Source: an uncultured Bacteroidia bacterium (GTDB lineage: Bacteria; Bacteroidota; Bacteroidia; Bacteroidales; UBA932). From it: DNA of 55,908 nt. Positions 37,725 through 46,723 of the stretch are shown here, piece by piece; positions within the stretch are counted from its first letter, which is position 1; each line of letters starts with the position of its first letter. The notes under the pieces are model-generated. The model did no database searches and had not been told where the DNA came from. It was given only the letters and a program-made list of their open reading frames with translations. Location: positions 1 through 55,908 of the forward strand of contig CACZWU010000019.1 in assembly GCA_902784965.1 (NCBI GenBank), read 5' to 3'. The translations under genes were made by a program, and so were the position numbers.

Positions 37725-38567
37725 ATGCAAATACACGCAAAGATAGAAGCGGCTGTCCTGCTGCTGGTTTGTCTGGTCATGTGCGCCAGCTGCGGCCAAA
37801 AGGCACACGAAAAGCCCTGGATCAACACGGAAGACGAATACAACGCGGCCTTGAAGGAACTGGATGAAAGGCAGATAAGCATCTTCCGACAGCGACTGCC
37901 GGACAAGGAGGAAAACCGCCTGTTCCGGGAGCTGGGTGAAGAAAGCATGCAACTGGCCGTGAAACACGCCCCCACATCGCCTTCAGCCCTTGCCGCCGTT
38001 ACCGACAACTGCGTCCGCATACCCCGCGAACAGGTGCGGGAAGTGTACAATGCGCTGAATCCCGGCATGAAGAAAACCAACTTGGGCAAATCCTTCAAGG
38101 CCTACATCGATACAAAAGGGGTTCTGGTGGGAGATCCGCTGCCACATTTTGACGGAGTGGGCATGGATGGCAAGCCTTTCGACTGGTCGGTGACCGATGG
38201 AAAGCGTGTTCTTCTGATCTACGAGGGATGGGGCTATCTCAAACGCAGCACGCATTTCTGGTTCAAGGATCTGCTGGCCGCGACCGATCGCGACAGTCTG
38301 GCCGTGGTCGCTTATGTTTACGCCAGCTCTCCGGCTGAGCTGCAGCAGCGGGTCAAGTCCTTCCAGCTGGAACCCTATCTGGTGATTTCCGACCTGAAAG
38401 GAAAGGAAGGTCCGCTCGACAGGAAGATGGGCATCCACGGCATTCCAACCTATTATTACACAGACCGCAACGGCATCGTGCGCCGGGTCATGAGCGGTTT
38501 CCAGGAGGAACTGTTTACCTATTATACCGGCCTATCTCCGGAGTGGGGAGAGAACTGGACGGAATAA
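37725..38567 (+). CDS. Thioredoxin-fold lipoprotein lacking the redox cysteines
   Basis: The 280-residue product has a lipoprotein-type signal (LLVCLVMCASC) and a C-terminal domain (about 135-265) of TlpA/AhpC-like fold: VGDPLPHFDGVGMDGKPFDW, RVLLIYEGWGYLKRS, then GIHGIPTYYYTDRNGIVRR with the cis-proline. Where the CxxC would follow WGY, the sequence has no cysteine, so disulfide chemistry is unlikely. It may be a structural or binding homologue. It has its own promoter, and the large barrel protein follows after 38 bp. Confidence 0.75.
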   Translation: MQIHAKIEAAVLLLVCLVMCASCGQKAHEKPWINTEDEYNAALKELDERQISIFRQRLPDKEENRLFRELGEESMQLAVKHAPTSPSALAAVTDNCVRIPREQVREVYNALNPGMKKTNLGKSFKAYIDTKGVLVGDPLPHFDGVGMDGKPFDWSVTDGKRVLLIYEGWGYLKRSTHFWFKDLLAATDRDSLAVVAYVYASSPAELQQRVKSFQLEPYLVISDLKGKEGPLDRKMGIHGIPTYYYTDRNGIVRRVMSGFQEELFTYYTGLSPEWGENWTE

Positions 38568-38605
38568 AAGGAATAACTTTTGCAGGCATCGTGCGTCCTT
38601 ACTTC

Positions 38606-41581
38606 ATGATGAAACGTATTTTTATTCTTCTATGCTGCCTGCTGGCCACGACGGCAGCCCGGGCCCAGTTCATTCCCGGAAGTCTTTTTGAGCGGAACCA
38701 GGGTTCCGTCATCGTCAAGGCGCTGGAAACCGGTACCGACAAACCGATTCCCTATGCGTCTGCCTACCTGACGGCCAAGAACGACACCCTCATTACCAAT
38801 TTTACCCTGACCGACACCACCGGTCGGGCACGCATCGAGAAAGTGACGCGCGGCACCTACATCCTGACCATCGAGATGCTGGGTTACAGGACCTACAACA
38901 AGGAGTGCTATTTCTCCTTTGACTGGGACAGGGATTCCGTGGACCTGGGCATCGTCCATATGTCGGAAGATGCCGAGATGCTCGACGCCGCCCACGTGTC
39001 GGCCATCGGCAACCCCATCGAAATCAAGCAGGACACCATCATCTTCAATGCTTCGTCTTTCATCATGGGTGAGAACTCGATGCTGGAAGACCTGCTCAAG
39101 CGGATGCCGGGCATGGAGGTGTCGAAAGACGGCACAGTGAAGTACAACGGCCAGGCCATCGACAAGATTACTGTCGGCGGCAAGACCTTCTTCTTTGATG
39201 ACCCGAAGATGGCCCTCAAGAACCTGCCGGCCAAGGTGGTGGACAAGGTAAAGATCATCGACAAGGCCAGCGACTCCGAACAATTTACGGGCGTAGCCAC
39301 CGAACGGGAGAAGGTGATGGACCTGGAATTCAAGCAGGAATTCAAGAAAGGCTGGTTCGGCAACGCGACGGCCGGTGCCGGCACGACGGTCGCCGGCGAC
39401 CGCAAGGACGAGATGGTGGACAACCGCGGCTTCCTCTATACGGGCAACGTGATGGCTTCCGGCTACAACGAGAAAGACCAGATCACCCTGGTGGGCGGCG
39501 CCTACAACGCGCCGATCGATGAGAACGGCGCTGTCGTATTTGTAATGTACGACGATTCAGGCGACGACTCGAGGATATACCTTGGCAGCGGTGCCGGCGG
39601 CATCCAGACCTACGCCCAGGCTGGCGCCAACTACAATACCACGCGCATTAAGGGGCTGGAGAGTACGGCAGCGGCCAACTACAACCATTCTTTCAAGGAT
39701 TCGCGCAGCCGGTCGGAGCGGTTGACCTTCCAACAAAGCGGCAGCGATATCTATACGAATACCGAGAACAAGAACTTCACGACGAACGACAACGTGAAGG
39801 TCAATCTCGAACTCAAGAACACCGAACGGGAGAAGTTCCTCTTCTCCTTCTCGCCGACCTTCCGCTATGCCGGCGGAAAGACGGAAGCCTATAATGACAA
39901 CAGCTCCAAGCAGAAGGACAGCGGGCAGCGGCTCAACAGCGCCTCCTCCAGTAACTATGCCGAGTCCAAGCAGTTCTCGCACAATGCCTCCTATTCGTTC
40001 GGCATCAAGGAACTGGGCGGCAACAAGGACCGCAGCCTGACCCTTTCGGGCAATTACAGCCTCTCGGATTACGATGCTGACAGCCGCGAGTTCTCGCAGA
40101 CCTTCCTGCAGGATCCCACGACGCCCGTGACCCGCGACCTCTTCTATGTGACCGATAATCGCAACTACAGCGGAAACCTCCGACTGTCGTACAATGAGCC
40201 CATCGCGGAGCGCTGGACGTTGTCGGTCAATGTCAACAGTTCCGGCTCCTGGCGCAACAACGGCAAGGATGCCTACGGCCGCTCTGCCGGCACGCCGGGT
40301 TTCAATCCCTCTGTCATCGACAAGAAGGACTACACGCAGCACAACGACTACTATTCATCCTATACGAAGAACACATATGTCTATTTCAACGAGAGCGTAC
40401 AGTTCCAATACAAGAAGGACCGGACCTCCCTGCAGATGGGCGCGCAGTTGCAGGAGACCCTCAACGAGACACGCGCCAAATCACTGGGCAAGGAGACCGA
40501 AACCGGACTGGGCGAGTGGCTCTTCGACTGGAACCCGTATCTCAACTTCCGGTGGATGAAACAGCAGAACAGTTTCAACTTCTCTTACAACGGCCGGTCC
40601 TCCCGGCCCTCGGCTGCCAGCCAGCTTCCCGTGCTCGACATCTCCGTGCCGACCCGGCTCACCCTCGGCAACATCTATCTGAAACCATCGTATCGCCACA
40701 GCGCCAACGGAAACATCTACCTCAACAACCCGCAGAAACAGATGAGCGCCAGCCTCTACGTGTACTTGAACATGTACCAGCGACAGATGGTCACGGCCAG
40801 CTGGTTCGATGACGACGGCATCCAGTACAGCATTCCGGTCAACTCGGCCAAGCCGTCGTTCTCGGCATCGGTCTATTCCGGTGGGGAACTACCGCTGACC
40901 AAGGACAAGCGGCTTTCACTGGAGCTCGGCTTTTCCCTTTCGGGCACCCGCTCCATCAGCTACCAAAACACTCGGCAGCTGGAAGGACTGGTTGTTGAAA
41001 CTTTCGACTACAATCGTTTCATGGCTGACTTTTGGGGCGACGGAACCGGAGACCGCTTCTATTCCGGCAAGAGCGGTTTCGGCGAAAGCATCACCAATAG
41101 TCTGACGCTCTCTCCGCGTCTCGGATTTCAGTATCGGGGCGACCAACTCAATGTCTATCTGGAAGGCGAAACCGACTATCAGTCGGCGCACTATTCGCTC
41201 GACAGCAAGGCGGATACGAAGACCTGGGACAGCCGCATCGAATTCGACCTGGAATGGGAGTCCAAGAACGGCTGGGAGATAGAGACGTTCATGTACTACC
41301 GTTTCTTCAACGGTTACCCGGAAGGATACAACCTGCCGTACTTCATGTGGGAAGCCGGCATTGTCAAGAACATCAAGCAGTTCTCCATCGGCTTCCACGT
41401 CAGCGACATCCTGAACAGTACGCGCAACACGCGCCACATCACGACCGAGAACTACGTCGAAGATTCGATGTACAACCAGCTGGGGCGCCACTTCTTCATT
41501 ACCTTGAAGTGGAATTTCGGCAAGCTGAACGCCGCCCAGAGCCGCAAGGCCAACCAGGCTGCGATGAACATGATGTTCTAG
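38606..41581 (+). CDS. Outer membrane beta-barrel receptor-like protein
   Basis: From the MM at 38606 the product is 991 residues, with a signal peptide (FILLCCLLATTAARAQ). A carboxypeptidase-regulatory-like domain (about 30-115: SVIVKALETGTDKPIPYAS) precedes a plug-like region (about 150-235: LLKRMPGMEVSKDGTVKYN, then ITVGGKTFFFDDPK), followed by a long barrel of the outer-membrane beta-barrel (CarboxypepD_reg plus OMP) family. A canonical TonB box and SusC features are not seen. It may import or anchor envelope material. The previous gene ends 38 bp upstream and a TAACTTTTG-like box lies in the gap. Confidence 0.85.
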   Translation: MMKRIFILLCCLLATTAARAQFIPGSLFERNQGSVIVKALETGTDKPIPYASAYLTAKNDTLITNFTLTDTTGRARIEKVTRGTYILTIEMLGYRTYNKECYFSFDWDRDSVDLGIVHMSEDAEMLDAAHVSAIGNPIEIKQDTIIFNASSFIMGENSMLEDLLKRMPGMEVSKDGTVKYNGQAIDKITVGGKTFFFDDPKMALKNLPAKVVDKVKIIDKASDSEQFTGVATEREKVMDLEFKQEFKKGWFGNATAGAGTTVAGDRKDEMVDNRGFLYTGNVMASGYNEKDQITLVGGAYNAPIDENGAVVFVMYDDSGDDSRIYLGSGAGGIQTYAQAGANYNTTRIKGLESTAAANYNHSFKDSRSRSERLTFQQSGSDIYTNTENKNFTTNDNVKVNLELKNTEREKFLFSFSPTFRYAGGKTEAYNDNSSKQKDSGQRLNSASSSNYAESKQFSHNASYSFGIKELGGNKDRSLTLSGNYSLSDYDADSREFSQTFLQDPTTPVTRDLFYVTDNRNYSGNLRLSYNEPIAERWTLSVNVNSSGSWRNNGKDAYGRSAGTPGFNPSVIDKKDYTQHNDYYSSYTKNTYVYFNESVQFQYKKDRTSLQMGAQLQETLNETRAKSLGKETETGLGEWLFDWNPYLNFRWMKQQNSFNFSYNGRSSRPSAASQLPVLDISVPTRLTLGNIYLKPSYRHSANGNIYLNNPQKQMSASLYVYLNMYQRQMVTASWFDDDGIQYSIPVNSAKPSFSASVYSGGELPLTKDKRLSLELGFSLSGTRSISYQNTRQLEGLVVETFDYNRFMADFWGDGTGDRFYSGKSGFGESITNSLTLSPRLGFQYRGDQLNVYLEGETDYQSAHYSLDSKADTKTWDSRIEFDLEWESKNGWEIETFMYYRFFNGYPEGYNLPYFMWEAGIVKNIKQFSIGFHVSDILNSTRNTRHITTENYVEDSMYNQLGRHFFITLKWNFGKLNAAQSRKANQAAMNMMF

Positions 41582-41593
41582 CGATAAGAATGA

Positions 41594-42421
41594 TTACTCT
41601 GCCGCAATCACGTCGTTGAATGTGCGGAAACCGTAGCCACGGGCTTTCAGTGTATCGATGATTTCGCCCAGGTGGTTGTACGGCCGCTCGACATCCTGTT
41701 TTTCGGGATAGTTCATGGCGTGGATCAGCAGGATGATGCCGTTCAGGCCTTCGGCCTCCTCGATTTCCCACAGACGGGCGAGCATCTGGTCGATGGTCTT
41801 GTACGCTTCCATGTCGGGCGTCGTCCAGTCGAGGTCGAAGATCGGGCCTTCCGAGGGATTGAGCAGCTTGTAGCCCAGCGCTTCCATATTCTCGCGCGAC
41901 TCCGCGTTGCAGCTTTCGTAGGGCGGAATCATCCAGCAGTACTGCTTTTTTTCCAGGCCGAAACGGTTCAGTTGTTCCTCCATCCGGGCGAAATCCCGGG
42001 CAAGCGAGTCGGCGCTGACCAGCGTCTGGCCATTCTCGCACAGCACCAGATGGGCAAAGGAATGGGACGAGAGATAATGCCCTTCGTCGATAATCCTTCG
42101 GATGGGCTCCTGGTACTGCGGCTGCACGAAGCACACGCCGGTCGGGAAGAACGAACCCTTCACGCCTTTCTCCTTCAGGGTATTCAGCACGGGGACAACA
42201 CCGTCGAAATTCTCAAAGCGGCCGTTGTCATTTTCGCTATAATGTGCCGTAAAGACCAGATAGACATTCTTTTCGTCGGGATTCACGCGGCGGACGATGC
42301 CGACGTCGTCTTTGACGAAAACAGGTTCCTGGGCGGTGGCGGCCTTTTTGTCGCAACCCGTCAGAAGCGCGAGGGCGAGCGTCAGGCCCGCAACAAACAG
42401 AAAGGAAAAAGAGTGATGCAT
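41594..42421 (-). CDS. Polysaccharide deacetylase family lipoprotein
   Basis: From the ATG at 42421 (MHHSFSFL) the product is 275 residues, with lipobox LLTGC. The NodB-like fold is seen in FTAHYSENDNGRFENFDG, FFPTGVCFV, the metal-histidine motif SSHSFAHLVL (H-S-F-A-H) and IPPYESCN. The first motif differs from the classic TFDDG, as in a Bacteroidota subfamily. It should remove acyl groups from a cell-wall or surface sugar. A minus-strand box TAAATTTG at 42448-42455 excludes the longer start at 42478. It converges on the barrel gene. Confidence 0.82.
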   Translation of the reverse strand: MHHSFSFLFVAGLTLALALLTGCDKKAATAQEPVFVKDDVGIVRRVNPDEKNVYLVFTAHYSENDNGRFENFDGVVPVLNTLKEKGVKGSFFPTGVCFVQPQYQEPIRRIIDEGHYLSSHSFAHLVLCENGQTLVSADSLARDFARMEEQLNRFGLEKKQYCWMIPPYESCNAESRENMEALGYKLLNPSEGPIFDLDWTTPDMEAYKTIDQMLARLWEIEEAEGLNGIILLIHAMNYPEKQDVERPYNHLGEIIDTLKARGYGFRTFNDVIAAE

Positions 42422-42447
42422 GGTCGGATGAAAGAAACGTCTTTTCA

Positions 42448-42455
42448 CAAATTTA
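42448..42455 (-). promoter_or_regulatory. Predicted -7 box of the deacetylase gene
   Basis: Minus-strand TAAATTTG, 26 bp before the start at 42421. Confidence 0.55.
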
Positions 42456-42549
42456 CGAAAAATCGAAAATTTTTCCAACCTTTATGGTCGATATTCCGTC
42501 TAACAGATGAAACCGCCCGGAAAAGCGGCGGAAAGTTGAACCATTTAAA

Positions 42550-42557
42550 TAGATTTG
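42550..42557 (+). promoter_or_regulatory. Predicted -7 box 2 bp before a start codon
   Basis: TAGATTTG matches TAnnTTTG and is separated by only two bases from the ATG at 42560, so transcription should start at or just inside the codon. Confidence 0.45.
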
Positions 42558-42559
42558 TC

Positions 42560-43003
42560 ATGAATATCTGGGTTACTTTTGTCCTTCCGGTTTTACTCTG
42601 TGTCGTCCTTCCCGTAATGGTCGTCTGGCTGGTCCTCCGTGCAAGGCAGCACTCCATCGACAAAAAGGCTGAAATCATGCTGAAGGCCATCGAGTCGGGC
42701 ACTCCCATCGACCCGGAGTACTTCAAGCCGAAGGAAAACAACAAGTCCATCAAGAAGGACCTGCTTGAAAAACTCAACGGTGCGTGCATCACCGGACTGA
42801 TGGGTGTCGCTTTCCTCACCCTGGGTATCATCCGGACCATCAACCCCTCTTTCGGCGGTGGGATGTTTATGAATCAGTGGTGGCTCCCTGCCGGAGGAAT
42901 CCTCCTCGCCGTAGGAATCGGCCTGTTCATCTCCTACTTCGCTGGCAAGAAGATGTTGGCCAAAGAGATGGAGGCGGAAGAGAAACAACTCGAAAACAAA
43001 TAG
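42560..43003 (+). CDS. DUF6249-type membrane protein
   Basis: The 147-residue product has an N-terminal membrane helix (about 4-26), a cytoplasmic linker with IESGTPIDPEYFKPKE, and two more helices (about 74-92 and 104-125), then a charged tail. The GTPIDPEYF-type motif and topology fit DUF6249 proteins, which sit next to ECF sigma genes in Bacteroidota. It is 3 bp upstream of the sigma gene. Function unknown; regulatory partnership is inferred. Confidence 0.78.
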   Translation: MNIWVTFVLPVLLCVVLPVMVVWLVLRARQHSIDKKAEIMLKAIESGTPIDPEYFKPKENNKSIKKDLLEKLNGACITGLMGVAFLTLGIIRTINPSFGGGMFMNQWWLPAGGILLAVGIGLFISYFAGKKMLAKEMEAEEKQLENK

Positions 43004-43006
43004 CGA

Positions 43007-43492
43007 ATGACGCAGGAACGCTTCATCACGCTGGTCAAAGCGGAGCAGGAGTCTTTGAGAAGGTTCCTGCTTGCGCTGTGCAGTGGTGACGCCGCCCTGG
43101 CCGACGACATTGCCCAGGAAGCGCTGGTGCGGGCATACGTGGCGTCCGGATCTTTCCGGGGCCTTTCGAAATTCAGCACCTGGCTCTTCCGGATCGCCTA
43201 CAACTGCTATATCGACCATACCCGGCGGGTCCGGCCGGAACAGGTTCCGCTGGAAGACCGGGCAGCGTTGCGGGTCCCGTCGGACGATGCTTCTGACGCA
43301 TCTTTCCGTTACCAGGCACTTTACCAGGCGCTGGACCGCCTGCCCGAAAAGGAAAAAGCGGTCATCGCCCTGTTCTATTTCGAAGACCGGAGTATCCGTG
43401 AGATGGCCGACATCCTGCAGATGCCTTCCGGCACCATCAAGTATCATCTCTCCATGGGGAGAAACCACCTGAAAGCCTGTATCCGTTTATGA
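43007..43492 (+). CDS. ECF RNA polymerase sigma factor
   Basis: The 161-residue product has region 2 (about 20-60: LADDIAQEALVRAYVASGSF, then FSTWLFRIAYNCYIDH) and region 4 (about 105-155: LPEKEKAVIALFYFEDRSI, then MADILQMPSGTIKYHLSMG). It overlaps the following membrane-protein gene by 4 bp and sits between two membrane-protein genes that probably set its activity. Confidence 0.94.
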   Translation: MTQERFITLVKAEQESLRRFLLALCSGDAALADDIAQEALVRAYVASGSFRGLSKFSTWLFRIAYNCYIDHTRRVRPEQVPLEDRAALRVPSDDASDASFRYQALYQALDRLPEKEKAVIALFYFEDRSIREMADILQMPSGTIKYHLSMGRNHLKACIRL

Positions 43493-43866
43493 AAGAGCCA
43501 TCCATAGAAGAATTCCTGCGCGAGAACAAACCTGTCGTTCCCGATGATCCCACTTTTATTTTGGAAACGCGTCGGCGGATGGCCGAAGTGGAAGGCATCA
43601 AGGGAGAAGTGGACCGTCAGCGCCGATATGGGCGTACCGTTCTGATCATCACATTGGTCGTCGGCGTGGTTATCGGAGCATTGGCCACGGCCCTCGCGTT
43701 CCTGTTCCCCATCGAGCCGGCCCGGTTGACGGGCGAAAGTTTCTGGGAAGGTGTCCGCCTTTTCCTCGATGGCTGGAAATATATCCTGATGCCCGCCGTC
43801 GCCGTCAGCGCCATCCTTCTCGGCCTGCTGCTGGCCCGCGACCGCCGCTCCGCCGAACTGCTGTAA
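43489..43866 (+). CDS. Small membrane protein following ECF sigma (DUF5056-like)
   Basis: The 125-residue product begins MKEPSIEEFLRENKPVVPDD and has two membrane helices (about 50-70 and 95-115). The N-terminal EFLRENKP motif with a following two-helix part fits DUF5056-type proteins that accompany ECF sigma factors. It starts 4 bp inside the sigma gene, hence coupled translation and a probable anti-sigma role, which is inferred. Confidence 0.72.
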   Translation: MKEPSIEEFLRENKPVVPDDPTFILETRRRMAEVEGIKGEVDRQRRYGRTVLIITLVVGVVIGALATALAFLFPIEPARLTGESFWEGVRLFLDGWKYILMPAVAVSAILLGLLLARDRRSAELL

Positions 43867-43880
43867 TTGCCAGGCTGCCG

Positions 43881-45239
43881 CTACTTCTCGATGCGACGGA
43901 AGACGATGGGCAGGACGCTGTAGTCGGCAGCCCTGACGGTCCAGCCTTCGATCTCCAGTTTGTCGCCGCCGCCGTAGAGTTTCGCCTTCATTCCCTTGCC
44001 TTGGGGAACCGGCTGGGACACGAAGTGATATCTAAAGTCTCCGCTGGTCCAGAAGCCGTCGTCAATCGTGAAGCCCGTATCGTATTTGTAAATGGTCAGT
44101 TCCAGATTCTCGCCCTGTACGCTGTCGACCGTATAGGCGAACGACTGCATGAACGACTGGTCCTGGAGTTGGTATCCCGTACCGTCGGCCCGGAACACCC
44201 AGTGATAAGTGTGCTTGCCGAAGACCATTGCAGCGCCGTCGCAGTTGCCCGACCAGCGGCCTACGATGGGAGTCTGTTTGCTTTTTTGGGGCCGGCCGTA
44301 CTTCGGGGAACCCGTCTTGCCGTCATAGGGATCGGAAACCAGCCTGTACCAGGGATAGGTGACGTAGGCAAAATAGCGGTCGAACACCCGGTTGAAACCG
44401 TCGCGCGTGCGCGCCGTATACTCGATGGTGTCGCCGGCCGCGAAGAAGCACTTGTAGTAGTAGCCCTGATAGGTACTGCCTTCAGACTCCTGCTTCAGGT
44501 AATCGGTCATCTTATAGGTGAATGGATCTAGGGCCATTTCCTGCGTGCCGTCGCGATAGGTCTTGATACTGCGCAGATAGCCCGTCCCGTCCTTTTCGAA
44601 CTGGCAGATCTCCGTGATGCTGAAAGGCAGGTCGGCATAGAGGGGCACCTGGTCGTCGATGCCGGTGCCCGTGACGCCCACGTCGTGGTGCAGGTGCCGC
44701 CAGTCGGTCTGCCAGGTCCCCACCAGGAGATTGGGCGCGCCATCCGCACTCCTTACCACCTCTACGTCGATCAGCAGGATGCAGCAGATGTCACTGGCTT
44801 CCTGAAGAAACTGCATGTACTCCGTCATGGAAGCGAAAGCCACCCTTTCGCCTGACTTCCTGTAGACGCCGGTGTTCTCGTCCATGAACAAACAGAGCAG
44901 ATGATAGATCTCCTCGCCTTTCCACTTCATCCGATAGACCTGGGTCTGCGCAGAAAGGGCCCAGTTCTTGACCGTCTCCTTCAGTCCTTCGGGCAGGTTA
45001 TCGAAAGACGTGTGCTGCACGGGCACCGCTTTGCCCTGATATCCCACCATGTCGTACTGGGACGTGATGTCGATGAGCCGGAGCGTCATCTGGCGGTTCT
45101 CCACAAAAAAGGTTCCGATGAGTTCCGTGCCTTCCTCCGGCACATAGTCTTCGTCCAGCGAATCGGCTGTCGTGCAGGCGGCTGTCAACAGGACCACGCA
45201 AGCCACCCAAATCTTCAGATATCGTTTCATTTTCATCAT
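43881..45239 (-). CDS. Large lipoprotein with two lipocalin-like segments
   Basis: The 452-residue product has a lipobox (LLTAAC, cysteine near 22). Two stretches look like internal repeats of a lipocalin-like unit: LVGTWQTDWRHLHH with later GTGYLRSIKTY (about residues 170-220), and IVGRWSGNCDGAAM with later ADGTGYQLQD (about 325-365). I recognise no named family. It is likely on a membrane surface facing the outside. The start may be any of three early methionines. It stands alone, converging on the DUF5056-type gene, with repeat copy B in the gap upstream. Confidence 0.72.
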   Translation of the reverse strand: MMKMKRYLKIWVACVVLLTAACTTADSLDEDYVPEEGTELIGTFFVENRQMTLRLIDITSQYDMVGYQGKAVPVQHTSFDNLPEGLKETVKNWALSAQTQVYRMKWKGEEIYHLLCLFMDENTGVYRKSGERVAFASMTEYMQFLQEASDICCILLIDVEVVRSADGAPNLLVGTWQTDWRHLHHDVGVTGTGIDDQVPLYADLPFSITEICQFEKDGTGYLRSIKTYRDGTQEMALDPFTYKMTDYLKQESEGSTYQGYYYKCFFAAGDTIEYTARTRDGFNRVFDRYFAYVTYPWYRLVSDPYDGKTGSPKYGRPQKSKQTPIVGRWSGNCDGAAMVFGKHTYHWVFRADGTGYQLQDQSFMQSFAYTVDSVQGENLELTIYKYDTGFTIDDGFWTSGDFRYHFVSQPVPQGKGMKAKLYGGGDKLEIEGWTVRAADYSVLPIVFRRIEK

Positions 45240-45360
45240 CTGTGTTTCTTTCTACTAAATGCCGAAATCTGAAATCATTGCGTCGATTCTTTCCCTTTTT
45301 GCGCCGTTCTCCTGGGCACGAGACGTTCGAGACTTAGCTTTGCTGCCAGGCCTTCGCTGT

Positions 45361-45510
45361 CTTGATCTCATTTCCCTGCCGCGAGAGGGACGTTTCATCT
45401 ATCTCGTCCCTTTCGTGTCAAGAAATCGGGCGTTTACCCCGGAAACGCTGCCGCGAAAGGGAAGAAGCGGCACCCGCATGCCTTTCGTGACAGACCCAAC
45501 GGCGCAGGGA
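45361..45510 (-). repeat. Palindromic intergenic repeat, copy B
   Basis: This is the inverted copy of 37500-37649 (82% identical over 150 ungapped bases). The central stem (45430-45435 with 45443-45448) keeps its 6-bp length and 7-base loop although its bases changed, including one G:C to A:T pair swap and one C:G to T:G change against copy A. Outer arms again use cgcgaaagg and its complement. The 287-bp gap 45240-45526 holds this repeat and little else; an open plus-strand frame crosses it but shows no protein-level conservation with copy A. Confidence 0.85.
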
Positions 45511-45526
45511 GGATGGGGCGGAGCGG

Positions 45527-46723
45527 CTATTCTTCCATAAACAACTCGCCTTTCAGGATTTCGATGCTCTTTTTGGCGAATTCATAGCCGCGGGAGCCGG
45601 GACGGGCGACCTTGAGGTATTTCTCGTAGTATTCGATGGCCGGCTTGTATTGTTTCTGGACCTCGTAGCAGTAGGCGATGGAGGAGAGGGCCTGGATGAA
45701 AGAAGGATTATACCGGTAGGCTTCCTTGTAGTGGACGATGGCCTTGTCAAATTGGCCGGACTTGTACTCGCCCACGGCGTATTGCTGATGGATGCGCGAA
45801 ACCAGGGAGGAATCGGGCTGGATCATGGAAGTTGTCTTGTCGAGCCAGGGACGGACCTCTTCGTCGAACGGTCTGACGGCCTCTGTCTTGACGGCGGCGA
45901 TGGTCCACGCCAGGTTCGCATCGCTCGAATCGATGGCCCAGGCCTTCAGTAATTCCCGCTCAGCCGCGTATATCACATTCGTATGCCAGAGACTCTGGCC
46001 GAGATAGTAGTGGAGCGGATAATTGTCGGCGCCCAGGTCTTCCAGATGCTGGAAGACGACATACGAAGAATCGTATTCGCTCTTCAGGTAGAAGGCCAGA
46101 CCCCGGATGGGCAGAATCGTGAAGTTGTCCGGATCGGAGGCCAGATAGTCTCCGGTCAGGGACAGGACGTCATCGTACTGCTTGTCGGCCAGCAGGATAT
46201 TTGCTGCCTTGCTCACCACGGTTTCATTCTGCGGCTGGAGCGATAGTGCGTGCCGATAATAGACCAGGGCGGAGTCGCTCCGCATGGCCAGGTTGAAGGC
46301 GTCGCCCGTGAGCGCGGCTATGGCCGGGATGGAATCCTGTGCCAGAATCCTCTGCCCAAAGGACGCACTGGCAGGATAGTCTTTCATTCGGAAGGCAATC
46401 TGCATCTGCTTGATCCGGTAGAGCAGGTTGTCCGGCGCCCGCAAGGAGAGCAGCTGATAGGTACCGGCGGCCGATGCGTACTCCCCGGCGATGAAATGGC
46501 AGTCGGCGAGCTCGGCGAGCACTTCCTCATCGAAAGCCTCCGGCGTCACGAATTCTGACAGGTGCTCAATGGCTGCATCGGTCTTGAAGATGCTCTTCAG
46601 GTAGCGCGCTTCAGCAAGCGCCTCCCGGCGTGCGGCGAGCGAATCCGCCGCCGGCTGTGCCACCGCCGCAACGCCCAGCGTCGCGGCAGAGAGCACAAGC
46701 AGCAGACAGCGAATCCGTTTCAT
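45527..46723 (-). CDS. Tetratricopeptide repeat protein
   Basis: From the ATG at 46723 (MKRIRCLL) the product is 398 residues with a signal peptide (LLLVLSAATLGVAAVAQ). Helical TPR units run through most of it, e.g. LADCHFIAGEYASAAGTYQ, YYRHALSLQPQNETVVSK, AIVHYKEAYRYNPSFIQ and AIEYYEKYLKVARP. It is probably periplasmic and protein-binding. It starts 4 bp inside the TonB gene and is the last gene of the blaI-M56-tonB-TPR operon. Confidence 0.9.
   Translation of the reverse strand: MKRIRCLLLVLSAATLGVAAVAQPAADSLAARREALAEARYLKSIFKTDAAIEHLSEFVTPEAFDEEVLAELADCHFIAGEYASAAGTYQLLSLRAPDNLLYRIKQMQIAFRMKDYPASASFGQRILAQDSIPAIAALTGDAFNLAMRSDSALVYYRHALSLQPQNETVVSKAANILLADKQYDDVLSLTGDYLASDPDNFTILPIRGLAFYLKSEYDSSYVVFQHLEDLGADNYPLHYYLGQSLWHTNVIYAAERELLKAWAIDSSDANLAWTIAAVKTEAVRPFDEEVRPWLDKTTSMIQPDSSLVSRIHQQYAVGEYKSGQFDKAIVHYKEAYRYNPSFIQALSSIAYCYEVQKQYKPAIEYYEKYLKVARPGSRGYEFAKKSIEILKGELFMEE

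Noticed and set aside
45259-45540. Protein-coding gene crossing repeat copy B (93 codons)
   Set aside because: The matching frame of copy A differs widely at amino-acid level while the stems are kept, so the conservation is of structure, not protein.
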